DNA of 64,000 bases, from the NCBI RefSeq assembly GCF_021183825.1, contig NZ_CP089211.1, forward strand, positions 3,633,501 to 3,697,500, given 5' to 3'. The position numbers were made by a program, and so were the translations under genes. Below the pieces are notes generated by a model, which saw nothing but the letters and a program-made list of their open reading frames with translations, was not told where the DNA came from and ran no database searches. Origin of the DNA: Sinomicrobium kalidii (GTDB lineage Bacteria > Bacteroidota > Bacteroidia > Flavobacteriales > Flavobacteriaceae). This document shows positions 1-7,573 of this stretch, piece after piece. How positions within the stretch are numbered: position 1 is the first letter of the stretch; each line of letters opens with the position of its first letter.

Positions 1-1317
1 ACGGCTTTTGGTTTTCTTTTTGTGAAAATCCTTTGCCAGTTTTATGCGGTATTTTACAAAACCTTTTGTGGAGTCGTATTCCTTGATATTTTTTTGTTCA
101 CTGCCCGGAAGATAGATGTTCTTAAAGGTGAAAATGGCCTTTTTGTCGGTAAAGGTAGTGTCGATACAGCTATATGTAATATTCTCTTCTTTCGGGCAAA
201 CGGGACATTCGGGATAGAGGTCTTCGATCTCCAGGGTGTTTTTGTCGAACATATCGGGAATATCGGTTTCCAGGCGTATGGTATTGGCAGGACCTTCGCC
301 GTTGTTCTGAAACCTGATCTTAAAGCGGAAGGTCTTGAACCGTACCAGCCGATAGTTCATCACCGTGGCGTTGGATGACATTTTATTGGGATCGTGTGAA
401 GTGACGATCTCCATTTCCATTTCCCTGACCTTGTGGTTGTCGTAGTTTTCATCCGGGACATAGATGCTTCTTACGGAGACAATAGCGCTGGTATCCTTGA
501 GCATTTCCGGCGTAGTGCGCAGGGTGAAGAAAACGTTGCGTTCCTCTCCGGGCGACATGTGGTCGAACTCAAGAATGCTCCGGTCCTTGTAACGGGCTTT
601 GGCCTCTTCCAGGGTAAGAGGCAGGTTTACCCTTTCGGTGGAGTCCTGCCATTTTTGGGTGAGGAATAAGGTGCCTTTTTCCGCAGAGGCCAGTAAGGCA
701 GTTTCCCGGGAGATGTCCCCGGTGTATGCAAAACCGTCTTCACGGACGGACTTCTCTCCGTGATAGGTTCGCGTATCGGTGAGCTCAAAGTTTTTGTCCT
801 TGTATTGCTGTTCGTTGTAAAAGAGGTAGATCTTTCCGCCGGTTACGTATGCTTTGGGATTTTTGTAGCTCAGGACAACTGCGATATCTTCTTCAGGAAC
901 AGGTTCCCGGTTGCGCTGCAGGCTCAGGTCGTCTTCAAGTGAAGCCCGGGCTTCATAAGTTTCCGTTACTTTGTCCACCTTTACCTTTTGCGGACGGGTG
1001 GCGGGTGTTTTGCCGTTGTCGTAGTGATTGGTGGCCCATAGGTTCACTTCGTATTCGCCTTCTTTTTTATACACGTGCCGGGGGTGTTCTTTCCTGCTGA
1101 AATTGCCATCCCCGAATTCCCAGAAATAGGAGTAATAGGCTTTCGGTGCTCCCGCGATCTGTATGAGCGGGGGAGGTTGGGGGATGAGTTCCACAGCGTT
1201 CCCGGATATGTTGTAATCAAAAGTAGCCGTACGTTGTACGCTGTCGGCAGATTGTTCTTCCTGTGCAAAGATGCAGCAGGAGGTGAGTATAAAAAGTAAG
1301 GAACCCGGAATTCGCAT
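1..1317 (-). CDS. PKD-domain secreted protein, partial (3' end beyond left edge)
   Basis: An open frame of 439 codons runs off the left edge with no stop inside the window. It starts at the ATG at 1317. The first 19 residues (MRIPGSLLFILTSCCIFAQ) form a signal peptide; LTSC could also be read as a lipobox, but cleavage after FAQ is the more usual Bacteroidota pattern. Residues about 45-85 carry a PKD fold (WEFGDG, then HVYKKEGEYEVNLWATN), typical of surface or secreted proteins. The later part contains an NNGEGPANTI stretch like the DUF11/conserved-repeat modules of large flavobacterial surface proteins. A sigma-type promoter candidate lies about 250 bp upstream. Substrate and exact role cannot be told; the missing C-terminus may hold a sorting domain. 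Confidence 0.8.
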   Translation of the reverse strand, partial: MRIPGSLLFILTSCCIFAQEEQSADSVQRTATFDYNISGNAVELIPQPPPLIQIAGAPKAYYSYFWEFGDGNFSRKEHPRHVYKKEGEYEVNLWATNHYDNGKTPATRPQKVKVDKVTETYEARASLEDDLSLQRNREPVPEEDIAVVLSYKNPKAYVTGGKIYLFYNEQQYKDKNFELTDTRTYHGEKSVREDGFAYTGDISRETALLASAEKGTLFLTQKWQDSTERVNLPLTLEEAKARYKDRSILEFDHMSPGEERNVFFTLRTTPEMLKDTSAIVSVRSIYVPDENYDNHKVREMEMEIVTSHDPNKMSSNATVMNYRLVRFKTFRFKIRFQNNGEGPANTIRLETDIPDMFDKNTLEIEDLYPECPVCPKEENITYSCIDTTFTDKKAIFTFKNIYLPGSEQKNIKEYDSTKGFVKYRIKLAKDFHKKKTKSR

Positions 1318-1651
1318 GTGGTTGGTTGTTTAATTAAAATAAAGGTACGAAAAGTGATGACATTTCAGTATCGCCGCTTTTCGGGATACTTCCTGTTCCG
1401 GAAGATCGTTGCTAATGGAAATGAGCCCTTTCTGCATTGGTTGCTTCCGTGTGTTCCCGGTAGGACTTAACGAATAGTTATTACTAAACATGTTCATGGT
1501 ACTTTTCTGGTTTTGTATGGTTTTTATAAATACGGGGTTTGCCATGTATTGGAATTGTAACTTTATATCAACAGGGAGTTTTGATTGTTACCCCTTTTTT
1601 TATTTTTTTCTGGAAGTTGAAAAAAGCAGGTGTTATTCAGGAAGTTGAAGT
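1318..1651. other. Intergenic region with an ECF-type promoter candidate
   Basis: This 334-bp gap lies between the lipoprotein stop at 1652 and the PKD gene start at 1317. It contains one copy of the bipartite motif (1564-1594, minus strand). A 71-codon minus-strand open frame (1330-1545) starts 19 bp after that motif. A direct repeat GGAAGTTGAA occurs twice near 1612-1647. I see no RNA gene or terminator. Confidence 0.5.
1564..1594 (-). promoter_or_regulatory. Bipartite promoter-like element, copy 1
   Basis: On the minus strand GGGGTAACAA (1594-1585) is followed after exactly 15 bp by GATATA (1569-1564). The same layout occurs at 3848-3878 and 3955-3985. It resembles an ECF sigma -35/-10 pair (GTAAC-type -35). 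The next annotated minus-strand gene is the PKD protein at 1317. Confidence 0.5.
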
Positions 1652-2623
1652 CTATGGCAGTTCCCCGATCACGGATAGAAGTTCTTCCAGGGTAGCAGTC
1701 GTCGTTTCGCTGTAAGCAATGGTATAGACCTGGTTTTTTCCTGTGGTGACATTTTTTATGGCGTAGCGCCACAGCCCGCTATCTGCAGAGACAAATATGA
1801 GGTGTACTTCCCGGTCACGGGGAATTTGCCTGAACGGGTCTGAAAACACATTTGTTTCCGCATCAAAGGCCGGAAGTTGAGCCAATCCGTGTTTTTCACC
1901 GGAATAGGCGATATATACCGATGCGTTTTCCGCGTTATAGCCTTCGGTTACCAATACCCGTAAACCCGTTTTGGGTTCTGCAAAGTCACGGGGCCGGGCA
2001 ATACCAACCCAGCCGGGACCACCGGAAAAAAAGGTGACGTAACGGTCGTTTTCCACAAAGAGTTCACCCTGGGGGTCGGGTTGCCAGATAAAAATTCCGT
2101 TGTCGTCTTCCATGCCGTTCCACAGGATCATGTCCTGATCCGGGCCTCCTGTGAGGGAAACGGGGACCTGTAATTGTGTACCGCAGTTGTTGGTGATTTG
2201 TTGTTCGTTTTGTATAATGTTTATGTAAAAAATCCCGCCCGATACCAGAAATGCCCTTTCTTCTGTTGCGGTCAGTCCTGTTGTGGGCTTGCCGGAAGCA
2301 AGCATATCACCATGGTTGTACAGTTCCGTGAATTGCAGGGTGACGTTTCCGGATACCGGTTCTCCTGCTCCAACAGAGAGGCAGCCCGGGGCGATCTGCA
2401 GCACAGTTCCGTTGTCTGATGTAAATGTTATACCTTCTTCTGCATTAAACTGTATTTCCTGCCGGGAAGTATTTCGGGCATTTTCCTGTATATCCGTGAA
2501 CTCCAGGGGCGCGGGCGCTTCAAAGCTTGTTTCTTCTGCCGGGTCGTCACAGCAGGTATCCCGGTCACAGCCGGAGAGCATGAGCAGGGAGAGGAAAAGG
2601 AACGGAAAGGAGGCAGGTTTCAT
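1652..2623 (-). CDS. Lipoprotein, tandem paralogue of the next one
   Basis: A 323-residue protein. I start it at 2623 because the residues from there (MKPASFPFLFLSLLMLSGC) form a lipoprotein signal peptide with lipobox LSGC; the open frame continues upstream without any sensible N-terminus. The mature part resembles the product of 2820-3812 along its whole length. Shared landmarks are FNAEEGITFTSDNG, a GGPDQDMILWNG segment, DDNG followed by a Trp, and a closing ATxEELLSVI-like helix. This points to a tandem duplication. The domain is not one I can name. It is probably anchored to the outer membrane. A TACATTTG -7 box lies 26 bp upstream. Confidence 0.85.
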   Translation of the reverse strand: MKPASFPFLFLSLLMLSGCDRDTCCDDPAEETSFEAPAPLEFTDIQENARNTSRQEIQFNAEEGITFTSDNGTVLQIAPGCLSVGAGEPVSGNVTLQFTELYNHGDMLASGKPTTGLTATEERAFLVSGGIFYINIIQNEQQITNNCGTQLQVPVSLTGGPDQDMILWNGMEDDNGIFIWQPDPQGELFVENDRYVTFFSGGPGWVGIARPRDFAEPKTGLRVLVTEGYNAENASVYIAYSGEKHGLAQLPAFDAETNVFSDPFRQIPRDREVHLIFVSADSGLWRYAIKNVTTGKNQVYTIAYSETTTATLEELLSVIGELP

Positions 2624-2648
2624 AACAGTACGGGTTTGGCCGGCTTCC

Positions 2649-2656
2649 CAAATGTA
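2649..2656 (-). promoter_or_regulatory. -7 promoter element for the 1652-2623 lipoprotein
   Basis: TACATTTG on the minus strand matches the Bacteroidota -7 consensus TAnnTTTG. It lies 26 bp before the ATG. No TTG is found at the usual 17-23 bp further upstream. Confidence 0.4.
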
Positions 2657-2747
2657 ACAAAAAAGTTTTATCCCGAATGAGACAAAAGGGATAAGCGGGC
2701 AGTGAAAAATAGAGGTGACAGGGATATGATACGCCGTTATAAAAAAG

Positions 2748-2785
2748 AAAACCCCGCAAGCTGTGATCGAACGGAGCGGGGTTTT
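2748..2785 (-). terminator. Rho-independent terminator after the 2820-3812 lipoprotein
   Basis: The arms AAAACCCCGC and GCGGGGTTTT pair over 10 bp around an 18-nt loop. On the minus strand the stem is followed by CTTTTTTATAAC. It sits 34 bp after the stop codon. Confidence 0.85.
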
Positions 2786-2819
2786 CTGCACTAACAAACC
2801 TAAAGAGCCGGATATATTT

Positions 2820-3812
2820 TTACGGCAACATGTTTATGGCGTTTACAAGATCTTCTTCGCTTCCCGTGGTCGTGTCTTCGAGTGCAAAGATGTAAATGTC
2901 GTTCTCGGCTACGGTTACCCCCTGGATGGCATAGCGCCACTGGTCGTCTTCTTCGGTGACGAAGATGACGTGCATTTCCAGTCCTACCGGAATTTGCCCG
3001 TAGTGTTCGGAAAAGGTACCGGTGTTGGCATCAAAGGTGTCCAGCTGGGCCAGGGCATTTTCCTCACCGTCGTAGGAAAGATACACGGCACAATTTTCAT
3101 TGGTGAAACCTTCCGGTACCTGCACCTGCAAGGTGGTTTTCGGCCTCGGGTCGTTGTAAAAGCGATCTACGTTGGTCCAGCCGAATTCCCCAAAGAATGC
3201 GAAATACTGGTCACCTTCTGCAAATACACCCTCTTCCTGTCCGATGGCACCTTCCTCCCTTTCATCCCATACCAGGTTGCCGTCATCGTCTATGGTCCCT
3301 GCCCAAAGCGTCATATCCTGGTCGGGCCCTCCGGTCAGGTCTGCCGGGATCATCATCTGCATGTTGCAACCGGACTCCAGCGCTTCACCGTTTTGGGTGA
3401 CATTTACATAGAATTCTCCCCCGGATATCAGAAGCGCTTTGTCACCTTCCGTAGTGAGCCCCACAGTAGGTCTGTTGGCAGGAAGCATATTTCCCTTTTC
3501 AAAAAGTTCGACATACTCCAGGTCCACTTCTCCGGTTACCGGATCGCCGTTCAGGGATAGACATTCTCCGGAAATGTTCAGGACTACCCCGTTATCCGAA
3601 GTAAAACTGATGCCGTCCTCCGCATTGAACTGGGCGGTTTGTACCCGGTCTTCCAGAGCAGCATCTCTCAGTGCATTAAACGCTTCGGCTGTGGGGGCTT
3701 CGAACGGAGGTTCTTCTATAGGTACGATCCCTTCGTCATCGCTCAGGGAACAGGCAGTGAACAGAAGTGTTGTCAAAACTAAGATCGCCAATGGTGTTTT
3801 TACATTTTTCAT
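2820..3812 (-). CDS. Lipoprotein, tandem paralogue
   Basis: A 330-residue lipoprotein: the signal peptide ends in the lipobox FTAC (MKNVKTPLAILVLTTLLFTAC), followed by an acidic linker (SLSDDEG). The mature part parallels the product of 1652-2623 (FNAEDGISFTSDNG, GGPDQDMTLWAG, VIFVTEEDDQWRYAI against VIFVSADSGLWRYAI), so the two are tandem duplicates. The function is unknown. A bipartite promoter-like element ends 36 bp before the start codon and a second copy lies 107 bp further out, so this is the best candidate target of the divergent ECF sigma factor at 4028. A strong terminator follows. Confidence 0.85.
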   Translation of the reverse strand: MKNVKTPLAILVLTTLLFTACSLSDDEGIVPIEEPPFEAPTAEAFNALRDAALEDRVQTAQFNAEDGISFTSDNGVVLNISGECLSLNGDPVTGEVDLEYVELFEKGNMLPANRPTVGLTTEGDKALLISGGEFYVNVTQNGEALESGCNMQMMIPADLTGGPDQDMTLWAGTIDDDGNLVWDEREEGAIGQEEGVFAEGDQYFAFFGEFGWTNVDRFYNDPRPKTTLQVQVPEGFTNENCAVYLSYDGEENALAQLDTFDANTGTFSEHYGQIPVGLEMHVIFVTEEDDQWRYAIQGVTVAENDIYIFALEDTTTGSEEDLVNAINMLP

Positions 3813-3847
3813 GATTTCTACTTTTTAATTAATATCTCGTTTTATCC

Positions 3848-3878
3848 TATATCCGCCCATCCTGTTATTTGTTACCCC
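3848..3878 (-). promoter_or_regulatory. Bipartite promoter-like element, copy 2
   Basis: On the minus strand GGGGTAACAA (3878-3869), N15, GATATA (3853-3848). It lies 36 bp upstream of the lipoprotein start at 3812, an ordinary promoter distance. Confidence 0.6.
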
Positions 3879-3954
3879 CTTGCCCGGATTTATTTTCTTT
3901 CCTTTGTGTATCTCCGGCCTTTTGTGCGGGGAGCATGGATGGCAGTTATATCCC

Positions 3955-3985
3955 TATATCAAATAGCGGCTTATTTTGTTACCCC
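3955..3985 (-). promoter_or_regulatory. Bipartite promoter-like element, copy 3
   Basis: On the minus strand GGGGTAACAA (3985-3976), N15, GATATA (3960-3955). It lies in the divergent gap between the lipoprotein (start 3812) and the sigma factor gene (start 4028). Confidence 0.55.
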
Positions 3986-4027
3986 TCTGCAAAAACTTTT
4001 TTATTTTAGTCCGGTAATACTGTTTGC

Positions 4028-4612
4028 ATGGCAGAAAAGAAGGTACATGAGGACCAGAAATATATAGATGGCCTGCTGAAGAACAATTCGATAGTCATAC
4101 GGTCCATATACGAAAGGTTTGCACCGAAAGTGGTACGTTATATCCGAAACAATAGCGGGGATACGGGCGATGCGGAAGATATTATCCAGGAAGTCCTCGT
4201 TATTATATATAAACAGGCCAGGGACAAGGGACTGCAACTTAGCTGTCCTTTTGACGCTTACTTTTTTCTGCTCTGTAAAAGGCAATGGTTCAACGAACTG
4301 AAAAAATCTTCCCGGAAAGAGGTAACAAGAGAAGGTGAAAACGTATATAAGGACGAAGGGGCGGAAGCACTGGTCATGGAGACGGATATTTTCAATGAAA
4401 AAGAGAAACTTTTTACCGCGATGTTCGACCGGCTGGGAAAAGCCTGCAAGGAACTGCTGCAAACGTCATTCCGGTTAAAATCCATGGAAGAGGTTGCCGA
4501 AAAGCTGAACATATCCTATGCCTATGCACGCAAGAAGAAATCACTGTGTATCGGAAAGCTTACGGAAATGATACGCCAATCGCCCGGATATAAAAAAATA
4601 AAATCCTCCTGA
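4028..4612 (+). CDS. ECF-type RNA polymerase sigma factor
   Basis: A 194-residue sigma-70 family protein. Region 2 covers about residues 20-90: the YERFAPKVVRYIRNN helix, then GDAEDIIQEVLVIIYKQA, the core-binding DAEDIxQE motif. Region 4 covers about 125-180 and ends in a helix-turn-helix (SMEEVAEKLNISYAYARKKK). It lacks a zinc-binding anti-sigma domain and other extra domains. The TGA stop overlaps the ATG of the next gene, so it is translated with a membrane TPR protein that may act as its partner. It faces a lipoprotein gene whose upstream region holds two copies of a bipartite promoter-like motif. I found no TAnnTTTG box directly upstream of this gene. Confidence 0.9.
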   Translation: MAEKKVHEDQKYIDGLLKNNSIVIRSIYERFAPKVVRYIRNNSGDTGDAEDIIQEVLVIIYKQARDKGLQLSCPFDAYFFLLCKRQWFNELKKSSRKEVTREGENVYKDEGAEALVMETDIFNEKEKLFTAMFDRLGKACKELLQTSFRLKSMEEVAEKLNISYAYARKKKSLCIGKLTEMIRQSPGYKKIKSS

Positions 4613-5352
4613 TGATGGAAGAGCGTGATTATATATTGTTTGAAGCCTATCTTTCGGGGGTAATTTCCCCGGAGGAAAAAGAGAAGCTTAAAATGAGGCT
4701 GGAAAAGGACGGGGAACTGAAAGCGTCCTTCGAGCTCTACAAAGAGACTTCCGCCCACCTGGAAAACAGGTTCGGAAAGGAAAAAGATACTATAGCTTTC
4801 CGGGAAAAGGTGTCCGGTATTTCAGAAGTGTATTTTCGTGATGCGCCGGGCAGGAAAAAAGGGTTCCGCAAATTGCGCCCGTGGCAGATGGTCGCGGCGG
4901 CCGGTGTGCTGGTGATCCTCGGTATTTTCTTATCGCGCAGGATGAGTGTTCCCTCTTATGACGACTATGCCGGTTACCCGGAAATTAGCCTGGCCGTACG
5001 CGGGGAAAGCAATACCGTTTTACTGCAGGCAGAGACCGCCTTTAACAACGGGGATTACGGGGAAGCGGCCACACTGCTCGGAGAAATAGTGAAAGGAGGC
5101 AATACCAATCCGGAAATACAACTGTATCGCGCTATTTCACTGGTAGAGCTCAACCGGTTCGGGGAGGCAGATGCCGTATTGGACAGACTTATGGATTCCG
5201 GTTCCGTAATCCGGTATGATGCCATGTGGTATGCGGCCCTGAGTAAACTGAAACAAAAGGACTTTTCGGCCAGTGCGGATATCCTGGAAAGAATACCCGA
5301 AAGTGCAGATCGGTACAAAAGGGCGCAAAAATTGCTTAAAAGACTGGAATAA
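4612..5352 (+). CDS. Membrane-anchored tetratricopeptide protein, partner of the sigma factor
   Basis: A 246-residue protein whose ATG shares its A with the TGA of the sigma gene. Residues 1-90 are charged and presumably cytoplasmic, residues about 91-108 form one transmembrane helix (WQMVAAAGVLVILGIFL), and residues about 135-240 hold TPR-like helices (ETAFNNGDYGEAATLLGEIV, then further A/L-rich pairs). This layout, a cytoplasmic N-terminus, one helix and an outer domain, is that of an anti-sigma-like protein, and such sigma plus TPR pairs are frequent in Bacteroidota. No zinc-binding anti-sigma motif is visible, so the anti-sigma role is inferred from position and topology. Confidence 0.8.
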   Translation: MMEERDYILFEAYLSGVISPEEKEKLKMRLEKDGELKASFELYKETSAHLENRFGKEKDTIAFREKVSGISEVYFRDAPGRKKGFRKLRPWQMVAAAGVLVILGIFLSRRMSVPSYDDYAGYPEISLAVRGESNTVLLQAETAFNNGDYGEAATLLGEIVKGGNTNPEIQLYRAISLVELNRFGEADAVLDRLMDSGSVIRYDAMWYAALSKLKQKDFSASADILERIPESADRYKRAQKLLKRLE

Positions 5353-5379
5353 TAATCGTCTTTTCGGCAATACTTTTCG

Positions 5380-6681
5380 TTAGTCAAATCTTATAAACAT
5401 ATCCTTAAAGTTAAAAGTTACCCTGTTAAATTTTTTCATAAGGTCCTGGCCCAGGTTGCCGAGGTAGTGATTGTCCGGCTTCAGGGGTTCTTTTAATACC
5501 ATAATGGAATCCATCCTGATCTCCCGGTTGCCGATCTCCGGTGTAAAGGTGATGTACATGCCCCTTTTGGTGATATTTCCGCCCGCACCGCCGATGCCCA
5601 CCTCGGTTTCTTCATAAACGCTATCCAGCACTTTTTTGTTTTTCTCGTAGTACGTATCGTATAACATGCTGCCCATAGCCCCGGTATCCATGGTGTAGGT
5701 ACCCCAGCCGCTTTTGTCTTTCAGGTATATTAAGGGGGTGAGGAAATCAATGGCCATGTTTTTTTCTGCTGAAGTTGTTTGTTGTCTCGGTACTATGAAC
5801 CTGTTGTCCCTGGTGATCTGTATTTCCTTCATGGCTTCGATAACGGGAAAACCGATAATACCGTGAATCTGGTAGTCTATTTGCGGAAAGGCAAGCGCCT
5901 CATCGGGGAAAACCAGAAAAACCGCATTACGAATGATAAGACTGTCAAGGAAAAGTTCGGGAGCTATGGCTATCCGGGATTTTATTTCATGACCGGCTAT
6001 GCCGTCTACGTTAACCGTACCGTCCAGGAGAATGAGGCCGAAACGTTGTGCGGCGGTCTCCGTGATTGTAGACAGGTTGGCCCCGGTATCAAGAACAAAT
6101 TGTTGCTGCACCGTATCGCGGGAAACCAGAAGATTCTGGAGTTGTGCTTTGTCCCTTGTGATTTTCAGGTTTACGGTATTGTTGATCGCTATCTGTTGCT
6201 TGGGCTGATCTTTCAGGGCAGACCATATGACCAGGGTGTTTTTGTGGTCTTTTTCTTCTTCATCGGTGAGCCAGTCCGGATATTCGGAAATGAGACGTGC
6301 CAGAGCATCCCTGGCTTTTTCGTATTCACATAGCTTGGAATAATTAACATGTCCAATGGAAAGTATCCTGAATTTCAGACTGTCCGATATTTCAGAACCG
6401 TGCTCGTTCAGGAGGAGGTTCATTTTGTGGATGGACGAGTCCGGACGGTTAAAGACATTATTCAAAAAAACACCGGTTTTGAGCCTGTGGAGTTCGGAAA
6501 GATGGTTGAGGTTTTCCTTATATATTTTCCGGGCGCGGAAATAATCTTTCGCGTTGATCAGGGAGTCGATTTTAAGATAGATTTCTTCGCTACCTGCCTG
6601 TTTTACCTGGCCGTTGACTATTGTGGCGAGCAGCAGGAAAATGGTTGTTATTGTTCTGTAAACAGAATGTTCCGGGTTCAT
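5380..6681 (-). CDS. Retropepsin-like aspartic protease, secreted
   Basis: A 433-residue protein with a signal peptide (about residues 1-25, ending VNG-Q). Residues 35-160 are helical and TPR-like. Two aspartic protease signatures follow: VLDTGA (D198) and MDTGAMG (D332), each in a pepsin-type half with downstream hydrophobic-Gly strands (IHGIIGFPV near 275). The protein therefore appears to contain both halves of the active site, and acts in the periplasm or outside. It is convergent with the sigma/TPR operon, with 27 bp between stop codons. A second, PDZ-containing relative lies at 35205. Confidence 0.8.
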   Translation of the reverse strand: MNPEHSVYRTITTIFLLLATIVNGQVKQAGSEEIYLKIDSLINAKDYFRARKIYKENLNHLSELHRLKTGVFLNNVFNRPDSSIHKMNLLLNEHGSEISDSLKFRILSIGHVNYSKLCEYEKARDALARLISEYPDWLTDEEEKDHKNTLVIWSALKDQPKQQIAINNTVNLKITRDKAQLQNLLVSRDTVQQQFVLDTGANLSTITETAAQRFGLILLDGTVNVDGIAGHEIKSRIAIAPELFLDSLIIRNAVFLVFPDEALAFPQIDYQIHGIIGFPVIEAMKEIQITRDNRFIVPRQQTTSAEKNMAIDFLTPLIYLKDKSGWGTYTMDTGAMGSMLYDTYYEKNKKVLDSVYEETEVGIGGAGGNITKRGMYITFTPEIGNREIRMDSIMVLKEPLKPDNHYLGNLGQDLMKKFNRVTFNFKDMFIRFD

Positions 6682-6800
6682 TTTCAGATTTTTAAAGGTT
6701 ATCGATCGGATAAGCTAAAATTAGAAAATAAATCCGTAACCCGCGTGTTCTTCAGGTGTTTTTAATTTGTATAAAAGGCGTATATAAAAAAAATATAATC

Positions 6801-7499
6801 TTATTTTCCCGACCTGAATCCGGTTGCTTTCTTTTTCCCCGAAGCAAAATCGTAAGCTATGCCTGCCATACATCCCCAGGAAAAATACCAGAGCAGTTCG
6901 GTTAAGGGGACGTTTCCCAGGACGGTAGCCCCGTACGGTGTTCCGGAAAGCAATCCGTATGAATCCCAGTAGGTAGGCGATATGAGGTTAAAAATAATCG
7001 CATAAACCGGAATGATGATCAGCAGGGTAAGTATTCCGGAGACCAGTAAAGGTATCCACAGGTCTTTCCGGATAGAAGCCATTATGACTGAAAAGATGAT
7101 AAAGGCGATGGAACTGACAAAAATGGAATTGAACCCCAGCCAGTTGTTAAAAAGAAAAAGCGCCCCGATCCCCGTCAGAAAAAGAAAGGCAAAGTGTTTT
7201 TTCCTGCGTTGTTCCCCGTTGGAAAAGGTTCTCCGGAAAACCACGTCATATACCGAGACGGCCAGGCCCGTAATGAAAAAACCGAACAAAAAATCTTCCG
7301 GGGAAACGGTGGCCAGACCTACTGAAGAAGGAGGACGCCAGTAATCGCGGAAATACCAGAATTCCGCGATCAATCCCGCAAGACCGCCCATTACACTTGC
7401 TTTTAACATTTTTCTTCTTAAATCGGGCCTGGAGCGAAAGAAAATAAGCCAGGGCACACATAAAAACACGGAAATGAACAAGTAGATGAATTGATCCAT
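6801..7499 (-). CDS. Polytopic membrane protein, possibly lycopene-cyclase-domain-like
   Basis: A 232-residue integral membrane protein with about six to seven hydrophobic segments, starting MDQFIYLFISVFLCVPWLIFF. Two repeated features recall the lycopene cyclase domain fold: AEFWYFRDYWRPP followed by PEDFLFGFFITG, and near the C-terminus VPLTELLWYFSWGCMAG. In that fold, proline/acidic pairs at the start of helices recur in two halves. There are no carotenoid genes nearby, so an enzyme role is not supported and the similarity is tentative. The start is the ATG at 7499; the nearest neighbour, the M23-like gene, ends 74 bp upstream. Confidence 0.65.
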   Translation of the reverse strand: MDQFIYLFISVFLCVPWLIFFRSRPDLRRKMLKASVMGGLAGLIAEFWYFRDYWRPPSSVGLATVSPEDFLFGFFITGLAVSVYDVVFRRTFSNGEQRRKKHFAFLFLTGIGALFLFNNWLGFNSIFVSSIAFIIFSVIMASIRKDLWIPLLVSGILTLLIIIPVYAIIFNLISPTYWDSYGLLSGTPYGATVLGNVPLTELLWYFSWGCMAGIAYDFASGKKKATGFRSGK

Positions 7500-7573
7500 G
7501 GAAGGGTGATAATGGTTGGTTTAATGCCCGTAAAGTTAATAAATTCGTTTTATATCAGGGGATTTTCCATTTT

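Noticed and set aside
2763-3560. Plus-strand open frame of 265 codons
   Set aside because: It is opposite the lipoprotein at 2820-3812, which has a clear lipobox and a paralogue; the plus-strand frame shows no domain.
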